From: Streptomyces carminius
GTDB taxonomy: Bacteria; Actinomycetota; Actinomycetes; Streptomycetales; Streptomycetaceae
Length of the DNA stretch: 64,000 bases
Direction of reading: 5' to 3'
Assembly (NCBI RefSeq): GCF_002794255.1
Contig: NZ_PGGW01000038.1
Location: 248,001-312,000 of the forward strand
The notes beneath the pieces are model-generated. The model worked only from the letters and a program-made list of their open reading frames with translations. It searched no databases and was not told where the DNA came from. Positions 35,126 through 43,715 of this stretch are shown here, piece by piece (position 1 is the first letter of the stretch; the number at the start of each line of letters is the position of its first letter). The position numbers and the translations under genes were made by a program.

Positions 35126-35946
35126 GACGCCTCCTTACGGGTCGCTGATCGGGATGCGGTCGGATGCGGCGGGGGAGAAGGACCGGCGGCACGGCCGGCG
35201 GGGAGGGAGCGGAAGAAGTCCCCGATGTGCCGCCACACCTCGGGCCCGCCGTTCAGGCCCCTCCAGTGGGCGCGCACCACGGCCGTCAGGCGGTAGCAGT
35301 CGTCCAGCGGGACGATCCAGTGCTCCCGGACTCCTTCGGTCCGGTCGACCAGCAGGGCCTCGACGTCGTCGGCCGGTGCCGCGGAGTCCGGGGCGCACGC
35401 CGCCAGCCCGCTCTCCACCTCGTGCCAGTGGTGCGGGTCCACGGTGGCGCGCAGCAGCCCCATCGGGCTCGGGTAACCGGCCCGGACCTCGCCGGACTCC
35501 CCGGCGCGGGTGAAGAACGCCAGGCCGACGGGGACGCCGAGCCCGGCCCACAGCGCGTCGTCGAGCACCTCTCCGGTCAGCCGGACCCTGCGCAGCGGCA
35601 GCAGCCGGTAGTGTGCCCCGCCCGCCTCCCGGCGGTCGAACAGCAGGGCGCAGGCGCGGCAGGCGCAGGAGACGGCGTCCGCGCGGATGTCCAGCAGATG
35701 GCGGTGCTCCGACGGCAGGGGCTGGGAGCACAGGTCGCACCGCTCCCCGCCGGGGCCTCCGGGGCCGCCGCCGGGGTTGCCCGGGCCGCTGGGGCTCTCC
35801 CGTGTCCCGCTCCGTCCGGCCCGGTGGGCCGGACGGAGCGCCAGCCGGCGGAGCCGGGGCGCGGGGAAGGGCCCGACGGGCGGGGTGGGGGGAGGCACGG
35901 AGGCCGGGGTGGGGGGAGGCACGGAGGCCGGAACCGTCTCCGCCAC
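35122..35946 (-). CDS. DUF5947 zinc-finger-like protein of the hydrogenase operon
   Basis: A 274-aa protein. After a 60-residue Pro-rich head come CDLCSQPLPSEHRHLLDIRA and VSCACRACALLFDRR: two CxxC pairs and a His that could bind zinc or an iron-sulfur cluster. The rest is an alpha/beta domain with GVPVGLAFF and WHEVESGLAACAPD. DUF5947 is a marker of actinobacterial hydrogenase operons. The GTG start at 35946 is 6 bases after the NifU stop; a later start beyond the repeat is possible. Confidence 0.82.
   Translation of the reverse strand: MAETVPASVPPPTPASVPPPTPPVGPFPAPRLRRLALRPAHRAGRSGTRESPSGPGNPGGGPGGPGGERCDLCSQPLPSEHRHLLDIRADAVSCACRACALLFDRREAGGAHYRLLPLRRVRLTGEVLDDALWAGLGVPVGLAFFTRAGESGEVRAGYPSPMGLLRATVDPHHWHEVESGLAACAPDSAAPADDVEALLVDRTEGVREHWIVPLDDCYRLTAVVRAHWRGLNGGPEVWRHIGDFFRSLPAGRAAGPSPPPHPTASRSATRKEAS
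35882..35929. repeat. 24-bp tandem duplication in the DUF5947 head
   Basis: Two identical 24-bp copies (35882-35905, 35906-35929) encode the repeated PASVPPPT element of the Pro-rich N-terminus. In-frame, so it only changes linker length. Confidence 0.8.
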
Positions 35947-35952
35947 GGCCGC

Positions 35953-36573
35953 TCACCCGCCCCGCTCGGCGGTGAGCGCGGGTTTGCGGAAGAGGCTGTC
36001 CACCGGGATGAGCGCGGCGGGTGCCGTCACGGGAACGGTCTCGACGTCCGGGTGTCCGATCTCGGGCGCGGCGGCGGACACCGCCTCCCGCACGGCCCGC
36101 TCCAGCGCCGGTGCCGAGGACGAACAGCCGCGCCCGCCGGCCCGCAGCCGGATCCGTGCCGTCGTGCCGGAGACCTCCAGCAGTTCCGCCTCGCTCCCGT
36201 CGAAGGCCGGCCGGCGGCGCAGCGCCTCCAGCGCCCGGCGGACCCGGGTCTCCGGCGGATCCGGGTGCAGGTCGTGCACCAGCAGCAGGTGGCCGACGAG
36301 TTCGTCGGCCGCGAGCCGGTGCGCCGGCCCGGTTCCGCCGTCCCCCGCACCGTCGCCTCGGTCCGCGTCACCGGCGTCACCGGAGTCGCCGGAGGCGCAC
36401 CGGCCGAGGTGGTCCATGATCCGGGCGAGGCACTCGCCGTAGATGTCCACCAGTGTCTCGACCGTCTCGACGGCCCGGGCCGCCGCGGCGCTGTCCGGCA
36501 GGGCCTCCAGCCCGGCCAGCAGTTCCTCGGCCCGTGCCACCCGTGCGCGGGCGTACTCGTCGTCCCAGGTCAT
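35953..36573 (-). CDS. NifU-like protein lacking the Nfu CxxC pair
   Basis: A 206-aa protein. The N-terminal helical part (ARVARAEELLAGLEALPDSA; TLVDIYGECLARIMDHLG) precedes a C-terminal Nfu-type domain (about 115-190). Nfu domains normally hold a [4Fe-4S] cluster at CxxC. Here the motif reads GGRGCSSSA: only Cys 150 remains and the first Cys position is Gly. It may therefore be a scaffold-derived chaperone rather than an iron-sulfur carrier. It starts 11 bases after hhyL. Confidence 0.82.
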   Translation of the reverse strand: MTWDDEYARARVARAEELLAGLEALPDSAAAARAVETVETLVDIYGECLARIMDHLGRCASGDSGDAGDADRGDGAGDGGTGPAHRLAADELVGHLLLVHDLHPDPPETRVRRALEALRRRPAFDGSEAELLEVSGTTARIRLRAGGRGCSSSAPALERAVREAVSAAAPEIGHPDVETVPVTAPAALIPVDSLFRKPALTAERGG

Positions 36574-36584
36574 GGCGGCCGCCC

Positions 36585-38375
36585 CTACGCGAGTGCGCCG
36601 AGGGTCGGCGAGTGGCTCTGGAACAGGGTGCGGCCGCGGCCCAGGTACATGTGCACCCCGCACGGCAGGCACGGGTCGAAGCTGCGCACGGTGCGCATGA
36701 TGTCGATGCCCTTGAAGTCCTCCGGCCCGTTCTCCTCGAAGATCGGGCAGCCCTGGACGGCGTCCTCGTACGGCCCCGGGGTGCCGTAGAAGTCCCGGGG
36801 ACTGGCGTTCCAGGGGGTCGGCGGGTACGGGTGGTAGTTGGCGATCTTTTTGTCGCGGATCACCAGGTGGTGGGAGAGCACCCCGCGCACGGCCTCGTGG
36901 AAGCCCACGCCGATGCCCTCGTCGGGCACCTCGAAGTCCTCGAAGGTCTTGGTGCGTCCGGCCCGTACCTCCTCCAGCGCCTTGTCCACGAAGTGCAGGG
37001 CCATGGCGGCGGCGTAGGCGACGAAGTACATCCGGGCCCGGTTGCGCTCGATGGTGTTGGGGAAGGGCGGGGGCGTCCACTCCAGCCGCGTCTCGGGCAT
37101 GCCGGGGGTCTTCGGCAGGTCGATCTCGACGCTGTGCCCGGTGGAGCGGACATAGGGGGTGCGCACCTTGCCGGCCAGCGCGGTGGCCCACAGCCGGGCG
37201 ATCGGGCCGCCCCCGGTGTCCAGGGCGAGGAAGTCGTTCGTACGCCTGTCGTACCAGCGGGGACTCATCACCCAGCTGTACTTGCCGCCCTCCGTCAGCT
37301 CGCGCTTCTGCGGGGCCGGGAGGGTGGTCTGGTTCCACGGGTGGCGGGGGTCGACGGGGTTGCCGAGGGGGTCCTTGGCGACGTACGTCTCCTCGCCGAT
37401 CCAGTCCTCGTAGTACGAGCTGCCCAGCAGGATCCGCATGCCCAGGTTGATGTCGACCAGGTCGGTGGTGACCAGCTCGTTGTCGACGACGATGCCGGGG
37501 GTGACGAACATGGCGTTGCCCCACTCGTTCATCGTCCGGTAGTCGTAGTCGACCACCTCGGGATCCTGGAAGGCTCCCCAGCAGCCCAGCAGGGTGCGGC
37601 GGCGGCCGACCTCCTCGTAGCCGGGCAGTGCCTCGTAGAAGAAGTCGAAGACGTCGTCGTTGAGGGCGACGGCCCGCTTGACGAAGTCCAGGCAGCGCGT
37701 CAGGCGCACCAGGTAGTCGGTGAAGACCTGTGGTGTGGCCACCGTGCCGACGCCGCCGGGGTAGAGCGTGGAGGGGTGGACGTGGCGGCCCTCCATCAGG
37801 CAGCACATCTCACGGGTGAGCCGGCTCATGGTGAGGGCTTCCTTGTAGGTGGAGCCCTCGAAGGGGTTGTAGGAGCGCATGATGTCGGCGATCGTCCGCT
37901 GGCCGTGCACGTCGCCGCGCGGCGCCGGGGTCCGCTCGGCGCGTTCCAGCACTGCGGGGTTGGTCTCCTTGACCATGCGCTCGCAGTAGTCGACGAAGAC
38001 CATGTTGTCCTGGAAGATCGTGTGGTCGAACATGTACTCGGCCGCTTCGCCCAGATTGATGATCCAGTCCGCGAGCGGCGGCGGCTTCACCCCGTAGGCC
38101 ATGTTCTGGGCGTAGATCGAGCAGACGGCGTGGTTGTCCCCGCAGATGCCGCAGATGCGGCTGGTGATGAAGTGCGAGTCGCGGGGGTCCTTGCCCTTCA
38201 TGAAGACGCTGTAGCCGCGGAAGAGCGAGGAGGTGCTCCGGCACTCGACGACCTCCCGGTTGGGAAAGTCGATCTTCGTGTAGATGCCCAGGTTGCCGAT
38301 GATCCTGGTGATGGGATCGAACGCCACCTCGGTGAGGGTGCGCTGTTCGGCCGGGACGGTCTGGCTCGTCGTCAC
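36585..38375 (-). CDS. hhyL: [NiFe] hydrogenase large subunit, group 1h/5
   Basis: A 596-aa catalytic subunit. The nickel-binding motifs are RICGICGDNH (C75, C78) and DPCLPCGVH (C569, C572, H575). A 21-residue C-terminal peptide after H575 is the expected substrate of the protease encoded downstream. Sequence style (LFRGYSVFMKGKDPRDSHFI; DFVKRAVALNDDVFDFFYEA) fits the actinobacterial high-affinity, oxygen-tolerant group 1h enzymes that oxidise atmospheric H2. GTG 38375 has GAGAGGA and overlaps a short preceding frame. Confidence 0.94.
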   Translation of the reverse strand: MTTSQTVPAEQRTLTEVAFDPITRIIGNLGIYTKIDFPNREVVECRSTSSLFRGYSVFMKGKDPRDSHFITSRICGICGDNHAVCSIYAQNMAYGVKPPPLADWIINLGEAAEYMFDHTIFQDNMVFVDYCERMVKETNPAVLERAERTPAPRGDVHGQRTIADIMRSYNPFEGSTYKEALTMSRLTREMCCLMEGRHVHPSTLYPGGVGTVATPQVFTDYLVRLTRCLDFVKRAVALNDDVFDFFYEALPGYEEVGRRRTLLGCWGAFQDPEVVDYDYRTMNEWGNAMFVTPGIVVDNELVTTDLVDINLGMRILLGSSYYEDWIGEETYVAKDPLGNPVDPRHPWNQTTLPAPQKRELTEGGKYSWVMSPRWYDRRTNDFLALDTGGGPIARLWATALAGKVRTPYVRSTGHSVEIDLPKTPGMPETRLEWTPPPFPNTIERNRARMYFVAYAAAMALHFVDKALEEVRAGRTKTFEDFEVPDEGIGVGFHEAVRGVLSHHLVIRDKKIANYHPYPPTPWNASPRDFYGTPGPYEDAVQGCPIFEENGPEDFKGIDIMRTVRSFDPCLPCGVHMYLGRGRTLFQSHSPTLGALA

Positions 38376-38449
38376 GGGGCGGTCCTCTCGGGCGTCTTCG
38401 GGGGCTTCGGCGTCCCGGGGAAGGCCGGGGCCATCGTCTTGGCGGGCAT
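38372..38449 (-). CDS. Possible 25-codon ORF between hhyS and hhyL
   Basis: A frame encoding MPAKTMAPAFPGTPKPPKTP plus 5 residues starts two bases after the hhyS stop and ends in a GTGA overlap with hhyL. It fills the inter-subunit gap exactly, so ribosomes could pass from hhyS to hhyL. Lys/Pro-rich, no known homologue. Confidence 0.4.
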   Translation of the reverse strand: MPAKTMAPAFPGTPKPPKTPERTAP

Positions 38450-38451
38450 CG

Positions 38452-39504
38452 TCAGTGGCCGGTCCGGCGCGGCTGGTAGCCGGAGGTCAGCTCGGCGCGG
38501 TTGTGGCGCCACTTGGGCTCCTTGTTCGCGGTCCGGTTGGTGATGGCGCGCAGCGACCGCACCAGCGGCCCGTAGGCGTTGCTCAGGAACGCGGACGACA
38601 CGCTGCCGCCGGGGGGCTCGTCCATGAAGGGCATGAACTTGTCGGGGAAGCCGGGCATGGTGCAGGCGATGCAGATGCCGCCGACGTTGGGGCAGCCGCC
38701 GATGCCGTCCATCCAGCCCCGCTTGGGGACGTTGCAGTTCACCACCGGGCCCCAGCAGCCGATCTTCACCTGGCATTTGGGGGAGTTGTAGTCCAGCGCG
38801 AAGTCGCCCTGCTCGTAGTACGCGGCCCGGTCGCAGCCCTCGTGGACGGTCTTGCCGAACAGCCAGGTCGGCCGCAGCTGGTCGTCCAGCGGGATGGGCG
38901 GTGCGTGGCCCGCCGCCTGGTGGAGCACCCACAGCAGGGTCTCCATGAAGTTGTCGGGCTGTACGGGGCAGCCGGGGATGTTGACGATCGGCAGCCCGCC
39001 GGCGGAGCGGAAGTCCCAGCCCAGGTAGTCGGCCAGGCCCATGCAGCCGGTGGGGTTGCCCGCCATGGCGTGGATGCCGCCGTAGGTGGCGCAGGTGCCG
39101 ATCGCCATCACCGCGTAGGCCTTGTGCGCCAGCCGGTCGATCCACTGGTTGAGGGTGATGGGCTCGCCGGTGTCGGGGTCGTTGCCCAGCGAGGTCCAGT
39201 AGCCGTCCCCGTTGATGTTCTCGTTGGGCACGGAGCCCTCGATGACGAGGACGAACGGGCCCAGCTCGTCGTCGGCGGCCCGGTGGAAGGCGCGGGTGAA
39301 GCCCTCGCCGGTCTCGTAGGCCAGCACCTTGTTGTGCAGGTGCACCTTCGGGATGCCCGGGATGGCGCCGAGGACGACGTCCTCCAGGCTCGGCAGCGTC
39401 GCGGCGGTGACCGCGACGGTGTCGCCGTCGCAGCTCATGCCCTCCGAGATCCACAGGACGTGGACCTCCTCGACGCCGCTGGGGGCCGGTGCGTCGGTAC
39501 TCAT
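38452..39504 (-). CDS. hhyS: [NiFe] hydrogenase small subunit, group 1h/5
   Basis: A 350-aa iron-sulfur subunit. At the proximal cluster site the sequence is SCDGDTVAV: C25 is kept but Asp 28 stands where most hydrogenases have Cys, the 3Cys-1Asp ligation known from the actinobacterial-type enzyme. Further ligand regions are AIGTCATYGG, NIPGCPVQPDN, EGCDRAAYYEQGDFAL, SPKCQVKIGCWGPVVNCN and GGCPNVGGICIACTMPGFPD. There is no Tat signal, so the enzyme is cytoplasmic or peripheral. ATG 39504 has GGGAGGAAG. It is the first gene of the leftward operon. Confidence 0.94.
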   Translation of the reverse strand: MSTDAPAPSGVEEVHVLWISEGMSCDGDTVAVTAATLPSLEDVVLGAIPGIPKVHLHNKVLAYETGEGFTRAFHRAADDELGPFVLVIEGSVPNENINGDGYWTSLGNDPDTGEPITLNQWIDRLAHKAYAVMAIGTCATYGGIHAMAGNPTGCMGLADYLGWDFRSAGGLPIVNIPGCPVQPDNFMETLLWVLHQAAGHAPPIPLDDQLRPTWLFGKTVHEGCDRAAYYEQGDFALDYNSPKCQVKIGCWGPVVNCNVPKRGWMDGIGGCPNVGGICIACTMPGFPDKFMPFMDEPPGGSVSSAFLSNAYGPLVRSLRAITNRTANKEPKWRHNRAELTSGYQPRRTGH

Positions 39505-39912
39505 GGCGTCTTCCTCCCTGGAGCCTTCGGGACGGGCGGGGACGGGCCCGGTCCGGGGACGGCGTGGGCGAGGGCCCGAGAGCCCCCGGCAGCCGACCGC
39601 CTCAGAAGTCTGGCATTGCACGCAAACAACTACAATTCGGACGCGCGGGAGTGGGAGGGCGTCAGCCGGATGCCCCGGCCGGGGCGGGCCGGGGAGACCG
39701 GTACCCGTCGCCCCGCCGGGAAGGACGAACCGCACGAGACCCACCGGGCAGTGCTCCGCGTACCGGGCCCCGCTCCGGGTGCGGCGCCCGGCGGGTGGTC
39801 GCGGGGGAGCGGGCGCATCGGTCCCGGTGGCGTGGGCCGGACGGGCGAACTCGGTGCCACGCCGTGGCGGCGCCCCCGGCGGACCCGCCGCGGCTGGCTA
39901 GCGTGACGCCCC
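39505..39912. promoter_or_regulatory. Divergent promoter region, hhyS / hypA
   Basis: A 408-bp gene-free segment between the two hydrogenase operons. Around 39610-39640 lies an AT-rich island, striking in this GC background, holding TTGCACGCAA and ACTACAATTC. TTGC-N2-GCAA is a near-palindrome and could be a regulator site. On the plus strand no ribosome-binding site is visible before hypA. Exact promoters are not identified. Confidence 0.5.
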
Positions 39913-40320
39913 ATGCACGAGCTGTCGATCGCCGCCGCCGTCGCCGAGAGCGCCCGGGACGCCGCCCGCCGCCACGGTGCCGCCTCGGTGGAGTCGGTGC
40001 GGGTAAGGGTCGGTGAACTGTCCGGGGTGGTTCCCGACGCCCTGCGTTTCTCCTTCGAGGTGGTCACCGAGGACACCGTGCTGGCCGGCGCCGCACTCGT
40101 CGTCGAGGACGTGCCCGCCCGGGCCCGCTGCGGGGACTGCGCCGGGCAGTTCGCCCCGGGTACACCACCGCGGCTGTGGTGCCCCCGATGCCGGGGCGCG
40201 GCGGTGGAGCTGGTGGCCGGACGGGAACTGGAGATCGTCGATGTGACCCTCCCGGGAGGCGACGGCTGTGCCGGGAACCACCCGGCGCGGCGGGACGCAC
40301 AGCAGAGGGAGAGCGCGTGA
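39913..40320 (+). CDS. hypA: Hydrogenase nickel-insertion protein HypA
   Basis: A 135-aa nickel metallochaperone. MHELSIA at the start supplies the N-terminal Ni-binding Met-His, and two cysteine pairs (CGDC, CPRC) form the zinc site. It delivers nickel with HypB. First of the coupled hypA-B-F-C-D-E operon; its stop overlaps the hypB ATG (TGATG). About 20 residues past the usual end are extra. Confidence 0.94.
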   Translation: MHELSIAAAVAESARDAARRHGAASVESVRVRVGELSGVVPDALRFSFEVVTEDTVLAGAALVVEDVPARARCGDCAGQFAPGTPPRLWCPRCRGAAVELVAGRELEIVDVTLPGGDGCAGNHPARRDAQQRESA

Positions 40321-41186
40321 TGTGCCGGACCGTCGACCTGAAGCAGGCCGTACTGGCGAAGAACGACCGGCTGGCGGACACGCTGCGCGCGTGGCTGTCC
40401 GGCCGCGGGACCGCCGCCGTCAACCTGCTGTCCAGCCCGGGCAGCGGCAAGACCGCCCTGTTGGAGCTCCTGCTGGCGCGGGCCGCCGGGCGCGGTGTGC
40501 CGGTCGCCGCGCTCACCGCCGACCTCGCCACCGAGAACGACGCCCGGCGGCTGGCCAGGTCCGGGGCACCGGTGAAGCAGGTACTGACCGGCGGACTGTG
40601 CCATCTGGAGGCCGAGCAGCTGCGCGGGCACCTGGCGGACTGGCTGCCGGACGGCACCCGGGTGCTGTTCGTGGAGAACGTCGGCAACCTGGTCTGCCCC
40701 GCCGCCTACGACCTGGGCGAGACCCTGCGGGTGGCGCTGATGTCGGTCACCGAGGGCGAGGACAAACCGCTCAAGTACCCGACGGCCTTCGGCCTGGCGA
40801 ACCTGGTCGTCCTCACCAAGACGGACCTCGCCCGGGCCGCGGGCTTCGACGCGGAGGCGTTCGCCGGGAACGTCCGGCAGGTCAACCCGGGCGTGGCGGT
40901 ACTGCCCACCTGCGCCCGCACCGGCCGGGGCGCGGACGAGCTCCTGGAGCGAATCCTGGCCGTGTGCGAGGGCGAGCCGCCGCACCGGCCGCCGCTGGCG
41001 GCCCGGCATCTGGACGAACACCGGCACGACCACGGGTCCGGCCACGCGCACCCGTACGGCCACGACCACGGGGCCGGCCACGACCACGACCACGGGCACC
41101 GGCACGGCCACGCACCCGAGCCGGCCGTCCCGCACTCCGGGACCGGTACCGGTCCCGGTCCCGGTACCGGAGCACCCGTCCGGTGA
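40320..41186 (+). CDS. hypB: Hydrogenase nickel GTPase HypB with C-terminal histidine-rich tail
   Basis: A 288-aa SIMIBI GTPase powering nickel insertion. P-loop SSPGSGKT (about residues 38-45), VENVGNLVCPA and LTKTDL are present. The tail 230-264 has 14 His in 35 residues (HRHDHGSGHAHPYGHDHGAG and onward), a nickel-storage stretch. In classical HypB the His-rich part is N-terminal, so the arrangement here is reversed. The Gly/Thr/Pro end is low-complexity. Confidence 0.94.
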   Translation: MCRTVDLKQAVLAKNDRLADTLRAWLSGRGTAAVNLLSSPGSGKTALLELLLARAAGRGVPVAALTADLATENDARRLARSGAPVKQVLTGGLCHLEAEQLRGHLADWLPDGTRVLFVENVGNLVCPAAYDLGETLRVALMSVTEGEDKPLKYPTAFGLANLVVLTKTDLARAAGFDAEAFAGNVRQVNPGVAVLPTCARTGRGADELLERILAVCEGEPPHRPPLAARHLDEHRHDHGSGHAHPYGHDHGAGHDHDHGHRHGHAPEPAVPHSGTGTGPGPGTGAPVR

Positions 41187-43636
41187 CGGCCCCGCAGGAG
41201 AGCGGCGCGGGCGCCACCGGGACGGCCACCGCCGCCCACCGTGACCCGGCGGTCCCCGGCCCCGGCACGGTCCGTCGCCGGGTCACGGTGGGCGGCACCG
41301 TCCAGGGCGTGGGGTTCCGCCCCTACGTCCACGCCCTGGCCCGCGAACTGGGCCTGACCGGGCACGTGGCCAACACCGCCGGCGGCGTCGTCGCCGAGGT
41401 GGAGGGCGGCGCCGACGCGGTGGAGGCGTTCTGCCGACGCGTCGCGGAGCGGCCCCCGCCCCTGGCCGTGGTCTCCTCGGTGACCTGTGAGACCGTGCCC
41501 CCACTGGGCGTCGCGCGGCCGGAGGCGGAGTTCACCATCCGGCCCTCGCGGTACGGCGAGGGCCGCACCCGGATTCCGCCCGACACCGCCACCTGCGCGG
41601 ACTGCCTGCGCGAGCTGGCCGACCCGGCCGACCGCCGCCACCGCCACCCGTTCATCACCTGCACCCACTGCGGCCCGCGGTTCACCATCGCCACCGCGCT
41701 GCCCTACGACCGGGCGGCCACCACCATGGCCGCCTTCCTCCTCTGCCCGGCCTGCGCCCGCGAGTACGCCGACCCCGCCGACCGCCGCTTCCACGCCCAG
41801 CCCGTCGCCTGCCACGACTGCGGCCCCCGGCTGCGGCTGACCCCCGCCGGCAGCGCCTCCGGCCCGCCCGGCGCCCCGGGCGGGCCCGCCGCCGAGGGCG
41901 CGGCGGCGCTCGCGGCCGCCCGTCTGCTGCTGGCCGACGGCGCGGTCGTTGCCGTCAAGGGCCTCGGCGGCTACCACCTGGCCTGCGACGCCACGAACCC
42001 CGCTGCCGTCGCCGCCCTGCGCGAGCGCAAGGCACGCGGGACGAAACCCTTCGCGGTGATGTGCCCCGATCCCGGCGCCGCCGCCCGCCTCGCCCACCTC
42101 GGGGCGGCCGAGCGCCGCGTCTTGGCCGGCCGCCACCGCCCCATCGTGCTGCTGCGCCGCCGCACCGACGGCGGGCCGGACCCACTGGCCCCCGGCGTCT
42201 GCGACGGCAGCCCCGACGTGGGGGTGCTGCTGCCCTACACCCCGCTGCACCGGCTGCTCCTCGGCCTGCCCGGGGACGCCCCCGGACCGGCGGTGCTGGT
42301 GATGACCAGCGGCAACCGCTCCGGTGAGCCCATCGTGACCAGCGACCGCGAGGCGCTGGACCGGCTGGCCGGCATCGCCGACGCCTGGCTGTGGCACGAC
42401 CGGCCCATCGCGTCCCCCTGCGACGACTCCGTGGTGCGCGTCCGCCCGGACGGCGGCGAGGTCGTGCTCCGCCGCTCCCGCGGGTACGTCCCCGACCCGA
42501 TCGAACTGCCCGTGCCCCTGCTGCCCGCGCTGGCGGCCGGCGGCGACCTGAAGAACGCGCTGTGCCTGGGCGAGGGCCGAACCGCCTGGTTCGCCCCGCA
42601 CCTCGGGGACCTGGACGGCCCGGCCGCCCTGCGCGCCCTGGACGGCGCCGAGCGGCGGATGCGGGTCCTGACCGGGGTCGACCCGAAGGTGCTGGCCGCC
42701 GACCGCCACCCCGGCTACCGGTCCACACGCTGGGCCCGCGCCCGCGCCCGCGCCGTCGGCGGGCCACCGCCGCGCCTGGTCCAGCACCACCACGCCCACA
42801 TCGCCTCCGTCATGGCCGAGAACGGGCTGGACGGCAGTGCCCCCGTCATCGGCGTCGCCTTCGACGGCACCGGCCACGGCGACGACGGCGCCGTCTGGGG
42901 CGGCGAGGTGCTGCTCGCCGACTACGCCCGCCACCGCCGGCTGGCGCACCTGGCGTACGTACCGCTGCCCGGCGGCGACGCCGGGGTCGCCAACCCCTGC
43001 CGGATGGCGCTGTCCCAGCTGCGCTCCGCCGGCCTGCCCTGGGACGCGGACCTGCCGTGCACGGCCGCCTGCCCGCCCGAGGAGCGCCGGGTGCTCGCCC
43101 GGCAACTGGAGCGCGGCCTGGCCTGCGTACCGACCTCCAGCATGGGACGGCTGTTCGACGCCATGGCCTCCCTGGCGGGCCTGTGCCACCGGGCCGGCCA
43201 CGAGGCGCAGGCCGCCGTCGCCCTGGAGGCGGCCGCCGCCCGGGCCTGGGCGGACGGCGGTCCCGGCTACTCCTTCGCGCTGCGCCCCGCACCCGGCGGC
43301 GACGGGTTCCCGGCGCTGCTCGACCCGGCCCCCGTCCTGCGCGCCGCCGTCGCCGACCTGCGCTCCGGCACTCCGCCCCCGGTGATCGCCGCCCGCTTCC
43401 ACCGGGCCGTGGCGGAAGCGGTGGAGGCGGCCTGCCGGCTGGCGCGCCGGCGGACCGGTACGACCGTCGCCGCCCTGACCGGCGGGGTGTTCGCCAACGC
43501 GCTGCTGGACCAGGAGTGCGAACGGCGGCTGCGCGCGGCCGGGTTCACGGTGCTGCGGCACCACCGGGTACCGCCCGGGGACGGCGGACTGGCCCTCGGG
43601 CAGCTCCTGGTGGCGGCCCGCGCCGGTGCCCCGTGA
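41183..43636 (+). CDS. hypF: Carbamoyltransferase HypF
   Basis: An 817-aa enzyme that activates carbamoyl phosphate for the CN ligands of the NiFe site. Domains in order: acylphosphatase (GTVQGVGFRPYVHALARELG, about 37-120); two zinc fingers (CADCLRELADPADRRHRHPF, THCGPRF; CPACAREYADPADRRFHAQP, CHDCGPR); YrdC-like (GGYHLACDA, KARGTKPFAVMCPD); Kae1-like (VQHHHAHIASVMAENGLDGS, GVAFDGTGHGDDGAVWGGEV). GTG overlaps hypB by four bases. Confidence 0.95.
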   Translation: MTAPQESGAGATGTATAAHRDPAVPGPGTVRRRVTVGGTVQGVGFRPYVHALARELGLTGHVANTAGGVVAEVEGGADAVEAFCRRVAERPPPLAVVSSVTCETVPPLGVARPEAEFTIRPSRYGEGRTRIPPDTATCADCLRELADPADRRHRHPFITCTHCGPRFTIATALPYDRAATTMAAFLLCPACAREYADPADRRFHAQPVACHDCGPRLRLTPAGSASGPPGAPGGPAAEGAAALAAARLLLADGAVVAVKGLGGYHLACDATNPAAVAALRERKARGTKPFAVMCPDPGAAARLAHLGAAERRVLAGRHRPIVLLRRRTDGGPDPLAPGVCDGSPDVGVLLPYTPLHRLLLGLPGDAPGPAVLVMTSGNRSGEPIVTSDREALDRLAGIADAWLWHDRPIASPCDDSVVRVRPDGGEVVLRRSRGYVPDPIELPVPLLPALAAGGDLKNALCLGEGRTAWFAPHLGDLDGPAALRALDGAERRMRVLTGVDPKVLAADRHPGYRSTRWARARARAVGGPPPRLVQHHHAHIASVMAENGLDGSAPVIGVAFDGTGHGDDGAVWGGEVLLADYARHRRLAHLAYVPLPGGDAGVANPCRMALSQLRSAGLPWDADLPCTAACPPEERRVLARQLERGLACVPTSSMGRLFDAMASLAGLCHRAGHEAQAAVALEAAAARAWADGGPGYSFALRPAPGGDGFPALLDPAPVLRAAVADLRSGTPPPVIAARFHRAVAEAVEAACRLARRRTGTTVAALTGGVFANALLDQECERRLRAAGFTVLRHHRVPPGDGGLALGQLLVAARAGAP

Positions 43637-43715
43637 CCCGGCGGGCACCGGATCGCCGGGGACCACCCGGCGGCGGAACCGACCCCACCCCCACGACGAC
43701 GGACGGAGAACACGT

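Noticed and set aside
40268..41182. N-terminal extension of hypF in frame
   Set aside because: It lies wholly within hypB in another frame; the GTG at 41183 with GTGA overlap gives the normal acylphosphatase start.
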